In this document: positions 24,474 to 32,812 of the stretch, one piece after another
Numbering within the stretch: the first letter of the stretch is position 1
Layout of the letters: every line of letters starts with the position of its first letter
NCBI GenBank assembly: GCA_020634565.1
Contig: JACKBN010000011.1
Span: 1-64,000, forward strand
DNA from: Ardenticatenaceae bacterium
GTDB lineage: Bacteria; Chloroflexota; Anaerolineae; Promineifilales; Promineifilaceae
Length of the DNA: 64,000 nucleotides
Direction of reading: 5' to 3'
Position numbers and translations under genes: made by a program
The notes under the pieces: generated by a model
Databases searched by the model: none
The model's input: the letters and a program-made list of their open reading frames with translations, nothing else
What the model was told of the DNA's origin: nothing

Positions 24474-26231
24474 ATGGCACGAACGTTTCGGGGATTTATC
24501 GGTCTGTTTGCATTGTTTATTTTGGTTGGTTGTACTGGTTTAACAGCCGATCCGTTAACGCCACCGGTGGCAACGGCCGTTTCTTCCCCCACCGATCCAG
24601 CTTTGGAAACGGCCGTCTCTCCCACAGCACCGTCCACCGATCTCCCGCCGACCAACACGGCTCCGCCAGCTGTTTTGCCCACAGAAACGGCCGTACCGCC
24701 CCAGCCTGACCTCTCCATAGAAGAAAAAGATGTTTTTCTCTACCCCGTGCCTAATGTGTACGCCGGTGATCGCGTGACATTCCAAGTCCTGGCCCATGTG
24801 CCCGATACCGTTGATCCGCGAAGCGTGACCGTGCATGTGTTGGTGAACTACCAGGACGTTGCCGAAGGGACGTTGAGTGGCCGAAATCTGGGTGGGGATG
24901 CTGTCGGCTTGTTTGAGTGGGCCTGGGACACCACTGGCGAAGTCGGCGACCAGTTGGTACACATCATTTTGGATCGCTACGACACCATCACAGAAGGGGA
25001 TGAAAATCGGGACAACAACCAGGTTGCCCTCACGGTGCCTGTGCTGGACCCTCAAACTTTGCCCCCCAACGAGCGTAATGCCACTTGGGTGTCGGCCGAA
25101 ACGGCTTGCTGCAATGTGTATGTAGTAAGCGGAACGGCCGCTTATCGCGATTTGCCTGAATTATTGGTGACGGTGGAAACGGCCGTAGAAAAAGCAGCCC
25201 TAAGCATCGAGGAAGAACTGGGCCGAAAAATCGACATTTACCTGATTGATCGCGTGATTGGCCAGGGCGGATATGCTGGCAACGCCATCGTCGTCTCCTA
25301 CCTGGACCGCCAATATGCCAGCCGCGCCTTTGCCGAAGTGCTCACCCACGAAGCTGTCCACATCATCGATCGCCAATTTGCGCCCGAACGCATCACCTTC
25401 TTGGCCGAAGGTCTGGCCGTTTGGGGTACGGGTGGCCATTACAAGATTGAAGACCTGGACCAGCGTTCCGCTGCGTTGGTGGCGTTGGATCAATATGTTC
25501 CGTTGCAGCAGCTCATCGACAATTTTTATCCCATCCAGCATGAAATTGGTTATCTCGAATCCGCAGGCTTCATCAATTACCTCATCAAAACGTATGGTTG
25601 GCCCCAGTTCAAACAGTTTTATGCCGATGTCACGGCCGAAGATGCGCCCATCATGTCGCAGGCCGTAGACGTTAATTTGCAGCAATATTTTGGTGTTACT
25701 CTGGCCCAGGCCGAAGCGAATTGGTTGACTTACCTGGCTGGTTTGCCCGAAGATCGCAACCAGATAATCGATCTGCAAACAACCGTTCGTTACTTTAATG
25801 TGATGCGTCGCTACCAGCGTTTTTATGACCCGACTGCCTATTTCCTCACGGCCTGGTTGCCCTATCCTGGGGCCTTGCAGAGCGAAGGCAATCCCGCTGA
25901 CCTCACACGTCATCCGCAGGATGAGATCAACGTCACCCTGGAGGTGATGCTGTTGGCTTCTGATACGGCCCTGCGCGCCGGGGATTACAACCGGGCCAAT
26001 GTGCTGCTGGACAGCGTCACCCGCGTGCTGGACAACGATGGCGTCTTTATCGATCCGTTGGCTGCCAGCTACCTCAATTTAGTGCGCACGTTGGCGGCGC
26101 AGGGTTATGAGGCGCAATCTGTTACGTTGGAAGGCGATCGGGCTATTGTGCAGGTCACGGGGGTGAATACGGCCGTTCTCTCCAATCTCAATCTTGTCCT
26201 GTCAGGACAGAATTGGATACTTTCCAACTAG
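24474..26231 (+). CDS. Lipoprotein with CARDB-like and HExxH peptidase domains
   Basis: This 585-aa protein has a signal peptide and lipobox (ILVGC), a Thr/Pro-rich linker with several ETAV units, a beta domain (about 85-190, DRVTFQVLAHVPD ... NQVALTVPVLD) resembling CARDB, and a zincin-like region. The motif is THEAVHIID (about residue 300), with the downstream FLAEGLAVW as the probable third ligand Glu, as in gluzincins of the peptidase MA clan. A helical C-terminal domain follows. It should act outside the membrane on proteins or peptides, but the substrate is unknown. At least five ACGGCCGT motifs fall in this gene. Confidence 0.82.
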   Translation: MARTFRGFIGLFALFILVGCTGLTADPLTPPVATAVSSPTDPALETAVSPTAPSTDLPPTNTAPPAVLPTETAVPPQPDLSIEEKDVFLYPVPNVYAGDRVTFQVLAHVPDTVDPRSVTVHVLVNYQDVAEGTLSGRNLGGDAVGLFEWAWDTTGEVGDQLVHIILDRYDTITEGDENRDNNQVALTVPVLDPQTLPPNERNATWVSAETACCNVYVVSGTAAYRDLPELLVTVETAVEKAALSIEEELGRKIDIYLIDRVIGQGGYAGNAIVVSYLDRQYASRAFAEVLTHEAVHIIDRQFAPERITFLAEGLAVWGTGGHYKIEDLDQRSAALVALDQYVPLQQLIDNFYPIQHEIGYLESAGFINYLIKTYGWPQFKQFYADVTAEDAPIMSQAVDVNLQQYFGVTLAQAEANWLTYLAGLPEDRNQIIDLQTTVRYFNVMRRYQRFYDPTAYFLTAWLPYPGALQSEGNPADLTRHPQDEINVTLEVMLLASDTALRAGDYNRANVLLDSVTRVLDNDGVFIDPLAASYLNLVRTLAAQGYEAQSVTLEGDRAIVQVTGVNTAVLSNLNLVLSGQNWILSN

Positions 26232-26281
26232 TTAGCCGCCCATTATTTTATTTCCGGCAGCATGGATAAATTTTTACTTTA

Positions 26282-26324
26282 TGCTACAATGCCATAGATT
26301 TGAGCAGTAGCCAAAAGACTGCTC
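26282..26324 (+). promoter_or_regulatory. Extended -10 promoter and 5' hairpin of the BFN gene
   Basis: TATGCTACAAT (extended -10, TACAAT at 26285-26290) closely matches the -10 of the repeat modules near 4-7 kb. Downstream, GAGCAGT (26302-26308) pairs with ACTGCTC (26318-26324) in the untranslated leader of the gene at 26393. Confidence 0.6.
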
Positions 26325-26392
26325 TAAGAAGGTAGCAGGCACCTGTCATACACAAGTAAAATCTCGACACGTGCCAACGAAAGAGGGTAAAC

Positions 26393-26902
26393 ATGATCGA
26401 AGTTGTCGTAGACAGCATCCGCATTAGCCTTGTGTCTCAACATCGCATCGTGGTGCTAAAAGAAATTGATAGCGAACGCCAACTGCCCATTTGGATTGGC
26501 CCCTACGAGGCCGACGCCATTACTATCGAACTCCAGGATGTGGAGATGGCTCGTCCCGTCACCCACGATCTGTTAAAAAATGTTATTTCGGAAATGGGAG
26601 GCAAAGTTTCCCACGTATTGATTAAAGCACTCAATGAAGGCGTCTTCTATGCCAGTCTTTTCATCGATGTTAACGGTGAAATGAAAGAAATAGACAGCCG
26701 CTCCTCCGATGCCATTGCCCTGGCCGTTCGCGTAAAAGTTCCTGTGTTTGTGAACCAGGAAGTGATGGATGAGGTAGGCGTGCTTCCCGAGCCAGACATT
26801 TTGCAAGAAGATGCAAAAGAAGGTGAAGTCGAAGATGGTGAAACATTAGACATCTTTACCGACTTTGTGGACACGCTCGATTTCGAAGATTTTGACGAAT
26901 AA
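26393..26902 (+). CDS. Bifunctional nuclease (BFN/DUF151) family protein
   Basis: This 169-aa protein has the BFN/DUF151 domain over residues 1-135: LKEIDSERQLPIWIGPYEAD, ELQDVEMARPVTHDLL and SRSSDAIALAVRVKVPVFV are the family hallmarks. Plant members show DNase and RNase activity; bacterial roles are not settled. The acidic C-terminal tail (about 35 residues, E/D-rich) is an addition. An extended -10 promoter lies upstream, and a hairpin separates it from dnaB. Confidence 0.92.
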   Translation: MIEVVVDSIRISLVSQHRIVVLKEIDSERQLPIWIGPYEADAITIELQDVEMARPVTHDLLKNVISEMGGKVSHVLIKALNEGVFYASLFIDVNGEMKEIDSRSSDAIALAVRVKVPVFVNQEVMDEVGVLPEPDILQEDAKEGEVEDGETLDIFTDFVDTLDFEDFDE

Positions 26903-26937
26903 TCCACCCCGAAAAACAATTTAAACTGGAAGTTATA

Positions 26938-26973
26938 AACGTGAAATGTACCCATCAGGACATTTCACGTTTT
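26938..26973 (+). terminator. Terminator or attenuator before dnaB
   Basis: A perfect 12-bp stem, AACGTGAAATGT / ACATTTCACGTT with a 10-nt loop, runs into TTTT at 26970-26973, only 14 bp before the dnaB start codon at 26988. It can end the upstream transcript. Its closeness to the start codon means it could also tune dnaB translation. Confidence 0.75.
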
Positions 26974-26987
26974 CATTCTCGAACCAT

Positions 26988-28328
26988 ATGAGCACACTAG
27001 AACGTCTACCTCCCCATAGTTTGGAAGCCGAAGAAGCCGTGCTTGGTTCACTGCTGATTGATCCGGATGCCCTGTTTGAAGTCTCCAACTTTTTACGCCC
27101 GGACGCCTTTTATCGCACAGCCAATAAGTGGATTTATGAAGCCATTCTTGGCTTAAGCGAGCGTCGGGAGCCGTTGGATTTTGTTACCCTGACGGAAGAA
27201 TTACGTCGGCGTGAGCAGCTAGAAGAAGTGGGCGGCGAAGCGTATGTGATCGGCCTGATCAATGCGGTGCCTACAGCTATTAACGCCCGCAATTACGGCC
27301 GTTTAGTGGAAGCGGCTGCTTTACGTCGCAAACTCATCGGCGCGGCGGGTACCATCGCCAACCTGGCCTACGACGAGGCCGAAGATATCAACGTCGTCAT
27401 CGACCGCTCAGAGACGGCCCTGTTCAGCATCAGTGAACAGCGCACTTCGCGTGACCTAGTGCCCGTTAAACAAATCGCTGGCGAATATCTGGATCGCATC
27501 CAGCGCCTCATGGAGCAGGGGGATGACGTCATTGGCGTGCCTACCGGCTTTACCGATTTGGATCGGCTGCTGGGTGGCCTCAACCGCTCTGATTTGCTCA
27601 TTTTGGCGGCGCGGCCCGGTATGGGCAAGACCAGTCTACAAAATGCCATCGCTCTCACCGCTGCCATGCGCTACGGCAAGCGGGTCGCCATGTTCAACCT
27701 GGAAATGTCCGGCGAACAGCTGGTGCAGCGCATGATTGCCGCTGAAACCCGTATCGACTCCCAGCGGTTGCGGCGCGGCCAGCTGCATGAGCATGAACTG
27801 CCTATCTTTATGGAAGCAATCGGCCGTTTATCGGAAACGCGCATTTTTATCGACGATACCCCCTCCATTACGCCCAACCAACTGCGCACCAAATGCCGTC
27901 GCCTCTATGCCGAGCACGGCCTCGATTTGGTCATCATCGACTATTTGCAGCTGATGACGGCCGAACACAGCACCAACAACCGCGTCATGGAAATTAGCGA
28001 GATTTCTCGTGGGCTAAAGGGCTTGGCGCGTGAACTGGATGTGCCCGTGCTGGCTGCCGCACAGCTCAGCCGTGCCGTCGAGCAGCGGCAAGACAAACAT
28101 CCCCAGCTCTCCGATTTGCGCGACTCCGGTAGTATTGAGCAGGATGCGGACATCGTGATGTTCATTTACCGAGACGAATATTACAATCCGGACACCACGG
28201 AACGGCCGAATATCGCCGAACTCACCATTGCCAAGCACCGTAATGGCCCCACTGGCACCATCGACCTCTACTGGCACAGCAAACTGGCCACCTTCCGTAA
28301 CCTGCAACGCCAAGAAATCAACCTGTAA
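26988..28328 (+). CDS. dnaB: Replicative DNA helicase
   Basis: This 446-aa hexameric helicase unwinds DNA at the replication fork. The N-terminal domain (PHSLEAEEAVLGSLLIDPDA) and the RecA-like domain are complete: Walker A ARPGMGKTS, Walker B LDLVIIDYLQLM and the C-terminal DLRDSGSIEQDADIVMFIYR, which carries the conserved DnaB motif. The start at MSTLERLPPHS is preferred because an earlier in-frame ATG lies inside the upstream hairpin. No intein is present. The DnaD-like and DnaC-like genes that follow in the same direction make this a helicase-loading cluster. Confidence 0.97.
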   Translation: MSTLERLPPHSLEAEEAVLGSLLIDPDALFEVSNFLRPDAFYRTANKWIYEAILGLSERREPLDFVTLTEELRRREQLEEVGGEAYVIGLINAVPTAINARNYGRLVEAAALRRKLIGAAGTIANLAYDEAEDINVVIDRSETALFSISEQRTSRDLVPVKQIAGEYLDRIQRLMEQGDDVIGVPTGFTDLDRLLGGLNRSDLLILAARPGMGKTSLQNAIALTAAMRYGKRVAMFNLEMSGEQLVQRMIAAETRIDSQRLRRGQLHEHELPIFMEAIGRLSETRIFIDDTPSITPNQLRTKCRRLYAEHGLDLVIIDYLQLMTAEHSTNNRVMEISEISRGLKGLARELDVPVLAAAQLSRAVEQRQDKHPQLSDLRDSGSIEQDADIVMFIYRDEYYNPDTTERPNIAELTIAKHRNGPTGTIDLYWHSKLATFRNLQRQEINL

Positions 28329-28329
28329 G

Positions 28330-28440
28330 TTAGTAGTCGGTGGTCAGTAATCAGTAAACCGTTCTGGACATTACTGGTTCAAGTGAAAGCGGGTAGGTAC
28401 AGCCCGTACGCATTGACAATTCACGATTCACAATTCACAA
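28330..28440. repeat. Interspersed repeats between dnaB and the DnaD-like gene
   Basis: A CGGTGGTCAGTAATCAGTAAAC unit (28338-28360) and, further on, tandem ACAATTCACGATTCACAATTCAC-type units (28418-28440) fill most of this gap. Both belong to families found elsewhere in this and other genomes. Confidence 0.6.
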
Positions 28441-28449
28441 TTAACCATT

Positions 28450-29157
28450 ATGAAAGGTTTCCCCGGCTTCCCAGATGGAAAATTACGCACGACTCTGGTG
28501 CCCAACCTTTTTTTCAGCGACTTGCTGCCCAACATCGACAACCTCGCTGAATTGAAGGTGACGCTTTACGCGTTTTGGGCAATGGGCCAGAAAGAGGGCA
28601 AGGTGCGCTACCTGCGCCTGACCGACTTTTTGAACGACACAGAGTTTGTGAAAGGGCTGGGACCCACCACTGCCATCGCTACCGAAGCATTGATGGATGG
28701 CATTGAGCGCGCCGTGGCGCGAGGCACTTTTTTGCACGTCAACATTGAAAGCGCCGACGGCGTGATGGATTTGTACTTTTTTAACACGGAAAAAGGGCGC
28801 GCCGCCTTTGAAGGCATCACCAAAGGGGAGTGGCGGCCCAACCCGGATGAAGACGAGCCGATTACGCTGCTGGTGGAACGGCCGAATATCTTCATCCTCT
28901 ACGAACAAAACATTGGCCCACTGACGCCGATGGTGGCCGACGAACTGCGCGACGCCGAGCAGACCTATCCCCTCAGATGGATAGAAGAAGCGATAGAAAC
29001 GGCCGTTGCCAACAACGTCCGCAAGTGGCGCTACATCATAGCCATTCTGGAAAGATGGCGACAGGAAGGAAAACAAGATGGAATCGGCCGGCGAGATACT
29101 CAAAAAGAGCTACGCCAATCAGTCCCAGATGAATACCGCGACATCATCAAACGCTAA
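28450..29157 (+). CDS. DnaD-domain primosomal protein
   Basis: This 235-aa protein has an N-terminal winged-helix-like region (PNLFFSDLLPNIDNLAELKVTLYAFW) and a C-terminal DnaD domain (about 150-210): YEQNIGPLTPMVADELRDA, then WIEEAIETAVANNVRKWRYI and ILERWRQEG. DnaD proteins help remodel DNA and recruit the helicase loader in Firmicutes and Chloroflexota. Its 3' end overlaps the start of the DnaC-like gene by about 80 bp, which implies tight co-expression with it. It lies 121 bp after dnaB. Confidence 0.88.
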   Translation: MKGFPGFPDGKLRTTLVPNLFFSDLLPNIDNLAELKVTLYAFWAMGQKEGKVRYLRLTDFLNDTEFVKGLGPTTAIATEALMDGIERAVARGTFLHVNIESADGVMDLYFFNTEKGRAAFEGITKGEWRPNPDEDEPITLLVERPNIFILYEQNIGPLTPMVADELRDAEQTYPLRWIEEAIETAVANNVRKWRYIIAILERWRQEGKQDGIGRRDTQKELRQSVPDEYRDIIKR

Positions 29158-30490
29158 TCCGCCCGATGATTCTGCCGAGGGCAGCGGGCTAGGCCAGCCA
29201 GATTGCCCCATTTGCGGCGGGCTCGGCTACGTCATTCCCGACGTGCCGCCCGTGGACCCACGCTTTGGCAAAGCCGTTGCCTGCACCTGCCGCGCTGCTG
29301 AGCGCGAGATGGCCCGCATCGACGGCCTGCTCAAGCTGAGCCAGCTTGGGGCATTGCAAGATTGCACCTTCGATGCCTTCCTGCCCGATGGACACGGTCT
29401 TACCCCCGGTAAGCAGCTTAACTTAAAAATGGCCTATGACCGTGCCCTGGCTTACGCGCAAAAACCTGACGGCTGGCTGGTGCTTAAAGGGGGTTACGGT
29501 TGCGGCAAAACGCATCTGGCAGCGGCCATCGCCAATCAGCGCATCGCCATGGGGCATCCCGCCTTGTTTGTGAACACGCCAGACTTGCTCGACCATTTGC
29601 GCGCCACTTTCAGCCCCAATTCGCCCACTGGCTACGACGAGCGTTTTGAGCAAATTCGCAATACGCCGCTGCTCATCCTGGATGATTTAGGGGCGCAAAG
29701 CAATAGCGACTGGGCACAAGAGAAGCTGTACCAAATTTTCAACCATCGCTACAACAGCCGCCTGGCAACCGTCGTCACCACCAATCTGGAGCTGGAAGCG
29801 ATTGAAATTCGCATTCGTTCCCGCATGGTGGATCCCAGTCTGGTGCAAATCATCCACATTGCTGCGCCAGATTTCCGCCGCGCAGGTGTGGATCAGGAGC
29901 AATCGGAGCTTTCCACGCTCAGCCTGCACCACGATCAGACCTTCGACAATTTCGATTTGCGCGAGCGCGAACTGCCGCGCGGTCAGGCCAGCAATCTGCG
30001 CAACGCGTACGATACCGCCCGTGACTTCGCCGAAGCGCCTGCTGATTGGCTGGTGTTCAACAGCGTGGGGTTTGGCAACGGCAAAACCCACCTGGCAGCA
30101 GCCATCGCCAACGAAATTCAAAAAAGAGGGGAACCGGTGCTCTTCATTTTGGTACCGGATTTGCTGGACCATCTGCGAGCATCGTTTAATCCGGCCAGCG
30201 GGGCACGCTACGACAAGCGGTTTGACGAGGTGAAAACAGCACCGCTGCTTATTTTGGATGATTTGGGGACGGAGAGCGCCACAGCCTGGGCGCGGGAGAA
30301 ACTGTATCAGCTGTTCAACTATCGTTACACAGCGCGCCTGCCCACAATTATTACCACTGCCACACCAATTGATGAAATCGACCCACGTCTGGCCACGCGG
30401 ATGCTTGACGGCAGCCGTTGTACCTTCTTCTTGCTGGAAGTGCCCAGCTATCGCGGCGGCATCAAGCCCAAGCAAAATCGTAAACGGTAA
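29078..30490 (+). CDS. DnaC/DnaI-like helicase loader with two AAA+ domains
   Basis: This 470-aa protein carries two copies of a DnaC/IstB-type ATPase module. The N-terminal zinc-like cluster (CPICGGLGYV, CTC) is typical of loaders. Module 1 (about 85-270) has Walker A GGYGCGKTH, Walker B LLILDDLG and Arg finger RSRMVD. Module 2 (about 288-465) repeats it with VGFGNGKTH, LLILDDLGTE and ATRMLDG. The two share long stretches (PDLLDHLRA, LDDLG, WAQEKLYQIFNHRY against WAREKLYQLFNYRY), so they arose by internal duplication. Usual loaders are 230-320 aa with one module. The start at 29078, with AAGGAAAA upstream, lies inside the DnaD-like gene. It presumably loads the DnaB encoded just upstream. 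Confidence 0.9.
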   Translation: MESAGEILKKSYANQSQMNTATSSNANPPDDSAEGSGLGQPDCPICGGLGYVIPDVPPVDPRFGKAVACTCRAAEREMARIDGLLKLSQLGALQDCTFDAFLPDGHGLTPGKQLNLKMAYDRALAYAQKPDGWLVLKGGYGCGKTHLAAAIANQRIAMGHPALFVNTPDLLDHLRATFSPNSPTGYDERFEQIRNTPLLILDDLGAQSNSDWAQEKLYQIFNHRYNSRLATVVTTNLELEAIEIRIRSRMVDPSLVQIIHIAAPDFRRAGVDQEQSELSTLSLHHDQTFDNFDLRERELPRGQASNLRNAYDTARDFAEAPADWLVFNSVGFGNGKTHLAAAIANEIQKRGEPVLFILVPDLLDHLRASFNPASGARYDKRFDEVKTAPLLILDDLGTESATAWAREKLYQLFNYRYTARLPTIITTATPIDEIDPRLATRMLDGSRCTFFLLEVPSYRGGIKPKQNRKR

Positions 30491-30540
30491 CCAGTGGTCG
30501 GTAATCGGTTTACCGTTTACGGATAACCGATTACTAATTA
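30486..30540. repeat. GGTCGGTAATCGG inverted repeat
   Basis: Units of GTCGGTAATCGGTTTACCG meet CGGATAACCGATTACTAATTA, forming an imperfect palindrome between the convergent loader and LysM genes. It could serve as a terminator, though it lacks a T-run. Confidence 0.65.
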
Positions 30541-31104
30541 CTGCCCATCTGGAATGACGAGGACGGTGCCTGCCGTGACGCGGTCTGGGTTGGTGATTTG
30601 GTTGGCTTCTACCAAGGCCTGCACGGTAATGCCGTATTGTTGGGCGATGGCGGTGAGGGTTTCACCGGGTTGGACGGTATGCGTTTGGCTAGGGGGAACG
30701 GCCGTTGGAAAATCTTCTGGGTTTACTGGTTCCTCACTGGCTGCTGCGCCTTCTTCCTCAACGGCTTCCGCTTCCGATTCACTACTTTCTTCTGCCTCGG
30801 TCGCTTCTGAACTTTCTGCTTCATCTGCTTCTGGTTTAAGCGTTTCGGCTTCCGTTTCTGTGTTGATGATGGTAGCGGCGGGCTGTCCTTCGCCTAAAAC
30901 GGCGGGGATGATCCGGTTGAAGATATACGGCCGTAACAAGCCAATCACCAGCGCCGTGCCCAGCAGCACCACAGCCAAAAGGGCAAACTTTATCAGCTCA
31001 CCCTGCGTATCATCTACCTCTGTCTCCACTAAAATGAGATCAGGATCGTGCGTATCGGTTGAATCTTCTTCAACTTCGTATCGTTCAACATTTGTTTCGC
31101 TCAT
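30538..31104 (-). CDS. Membrane-anchored LysM protein
   Basis: This 188-aa protein has an acidic cytoplasmic N-terminus (about 35 residues), one membrane helix (IKFALLAVVLLGTALVIGLL), a very acidic Glu/Ser/Ala-rich linker and a C-terminal LysM domain (THTVQPGETLTAIAQQYGIT ... GTVLVIP). LysM binds peptidoglycan or related glycans, so the protein should tether the membrane to the wall or S-layer. The ATG at 31104 is chosen because GGAGGAG precedes it. The gene is monocistronic and convergent with the helicase loader gene. Confidence 0.88.
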   Translation of the reverse strand: MSETNVERYEVEEDSTDTHDPDLILVETEVDDTQGELIKFALLAVVLLGTALVIGLLRPYIFNRIIPAVLGEGQPAATIINTETEAETLKPEADEAESSEATEAEESSESEAEAVEEEGAAASEEPVNPEDFPTAVPPSQTHTVQPGETLTAIAQQYGITVQALVEANQITNPDRVTAGTVLVIPDGQ

Positions 31105-31261
31105 GGGAAACTCCTCCAAGCTGACGATGGATTTCCACGCTTTGTGACTTTATTAGCCACAAGCGTGAAAACATTATGACAAATGGTGCCACAGATTAGC
31201 AGGCTTGTCCGGTTTGGTCAAGCACGCGCCGAATCTGATAGAATCAGCCTGGAGAATCTTT

Positions 31262-31978
31262 ATGACAAAAGCCAAACACTCTTTGGGATTGCTGCTAGTA
31301 GGACTGATTTTGGTGGGCGGACTGTCCTATCAAGCCAAACCGACTCAGGCGGGCAGCAGCCAAACCGTTTTCTTACCACTTATCACCGTCCCTTCGCTGG
31401 GACCAAATTATCTGCCCAACGCCTCTTTTGAACAGGGTTGGTATCACATTGATAATATTCCTGAGCTGCAAATTCCTGAAGGCTGGCAGTTCACCTATGC
31501 GGCAGGCGAAAATCCTTTAGATCCCGATCCATGGAATGTGTGGGTTCGCCCCGAGACGCGGGTGCTGCCCTCGGCCTTTTTGCCGCCCGATGAGCATAAT
31601 TTATTTATCTGGGATGGAAATCAAACGGTAAAAGTTTTTAAAGGCTCGGGCGCAATCAGCTTTGATCTTACGACCACACTCTTTTTGCAGCCCGGCACCT
31701 ATCTTTTGGTGATCAATGTCTTCCCTGATCTGGTGGTGGGCTACGATAATGGCCAAAAAATATGGGCGCCCGATCCGCTTTCTGGTGAAGTGAAGCTAAT
31801 TGCGGGCAACGGCACGACGGGCTGGATGCTGCCCCAGTTTGGCCAGAAAAATCGTTTTGAGACGACGTTTACCGTTACAACGCCGCAAAATGTGACCGTC
31901 GGGGCCGCCATGCGCGGGCGTTGGGCCATCGAAAACAACGGCTGGTTTATGGATGATTGGGGACTGTACAAACCGTGA
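31262..31978 (+). CDS. Secreted carbohydrate-binding-module-like protein
   Basis: This 238-aa exported protein has a signal peptide (KHSLGLLLVGLILVGG ... TQAG), then FLPLI near the start of the mature chain, a sequence often seen in Chloroflexota secreted proteins. NYLPNASFEQGWYHIDNI opens a jelly-roll-like domain, a common start for CBM-type beta sandwiches, and the end GWFMDDWGLYKP is also typical of them. No catalytic motif is visible. GGAG 8 bp upstream supports the ATG at 31262. The ligand is unknown. Confidence 0.7.
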   Translation: MTKAKHSLGLLLVGLILVGGLSYQAKPTQAGSSQTVFLPLITVPSLGPNYLPNASFEQGWYHIDNIPELQIPEGWQFTYAAGENPLDPDPWNVWVRPETRVLPSAFLPPDEHNLFIWDGNQTVKVFKGSGAISFDLTTTLFLQPGTYLLVINVFPDLVVGYDNGQKIWAPDPLSGEVKLIAGNGTTGWMLPQFGQKNRFETTFTVTTPQNVTVGAAMRGRWAIENNGWFMDDWGLYKP

Positions 31979-31986
31979 AGTCGTAA

Positions 31987-32042
31987 TCAGGTTTTCAGGT
32001 GTTCAAGTGTTCCGGCCTGAACAGTTGAAGACTTAAAAACAT
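31987..32042. repeat. GTTCAGGTGTTCAAGTGTTC repeat
   Basis: TTTTCAGGTGTTCAAGTGTTC followed by CCTGAACAGTTGAAGAC forms a loose inverted repeat. Related copies are at 36424-36510 and 61390-61497. Confidence 0.65.
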
Positions 32043-32054
32043 AAACACATTCTT

Positions 32055-32741
32055 ATGACACAGATCGGGACACTGGCAGAAAAATCGCTGCACGCGGGCA
32101 TTAAGGCGTGGTACGGCCGTTCCTCCGACCAGTTCGAGGTGCAGGTAGATGGCTTTGTCATCGACATTGTGCGCGGGGAGCAGCTCATCGAGATTCAGAC
32201 GCGCCATTTTGGGGCGATGAAGCGCAAGCTCAAGCGGCTGCTGGCCGATCATCCGGTGCTGCTGCTGCATCCCATTGCTCAGGAGAAGTGGATTGTGCGG
32301 GAAACGGCCGTTGGCGAACCGATCAGCCGCCGTAAATCCCCCAAAAAAGGACAACCGCTCGACCTCTTTTCTGAACTGATGCGCATTCCCCACCTGCTGC
32401 CGCACCCTAATCTGGTGGTCGGGGCCGTGCTGACCCGGCAAGAAGAAGTGTGGCGCGACGACGGGCAGGGTAGCTGGCGGCGTAAAGGGTGGAGCTTGCA
32501 CGATCATCATCTGCTGGAGGTTGTGGGTCTGCACACCTTTGCCGCGCCCAACGATCTGCTTACTCTGCTGCCCCCTGATCTGCCACCGCAGTTTACCAAT
32601 AATCAATTGGCAAAATTAGCCAAAATTCAGCCAAATCTGGCCCAGCGAATCACTTATACCCTGTCCCGCTGCCAGGTGATTGAACTTGTAGGCAAGCAGG
32701 GTCGGTCGAATTTGTATCAATTTCAGAGCGACTTAAAGTGA
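32055..32741 (+). CDS. Putative nuclease-like protein with C-terminal winged helix
   Basis: This 228-aa protein is not firmly recognised. The N-terminal part has VDGFVIDIVRGEQLIEIQTR (about 30-50), whose Asp and Glu-x-Gln spacing, followed by Lys residues in MKRKLKRLL, recalls a PD-(D/E)XK nuclease core. The C-terminal 70 residues (NNQLAKLAKIQPNLAQRITY ... VGKQGRSNLYQF) look like a winged helix. There is no signal peptide. Such a layout could be a DNA-end or restriction-like enzyme, but it could equally be a regulator with a dead nuclease fold. Confidence 0.6.
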   Translation: MTQIGTLAEKSLHAGIKAWYGRSSDQFEVQVDGFVIDIVRGEQLIEIQTRHFGAMKRKLKRLLADHPVLLLHPIAQEKWIVRETAVGEPISRRKSPKKGQPLDLFSELMRIPHLLPHPNLVVGAVLTRQEEVWRDDGQGSWRRKGWSLHDHHLLEVVGLHTFAAPNDLLTLLPPDLPPQFTNNQLAKLAKIQPNLAQRITYTLSRCQVIELVGKQGRSNLYQFQSDLK

Positions 32742-32812
32742 GAGAGTAACCGCCCCATTGCGCAACGGCCGTTCCCCTAACCCTGCGTTTGAGCGTTTAA
32801 CTGGATAAAGCG

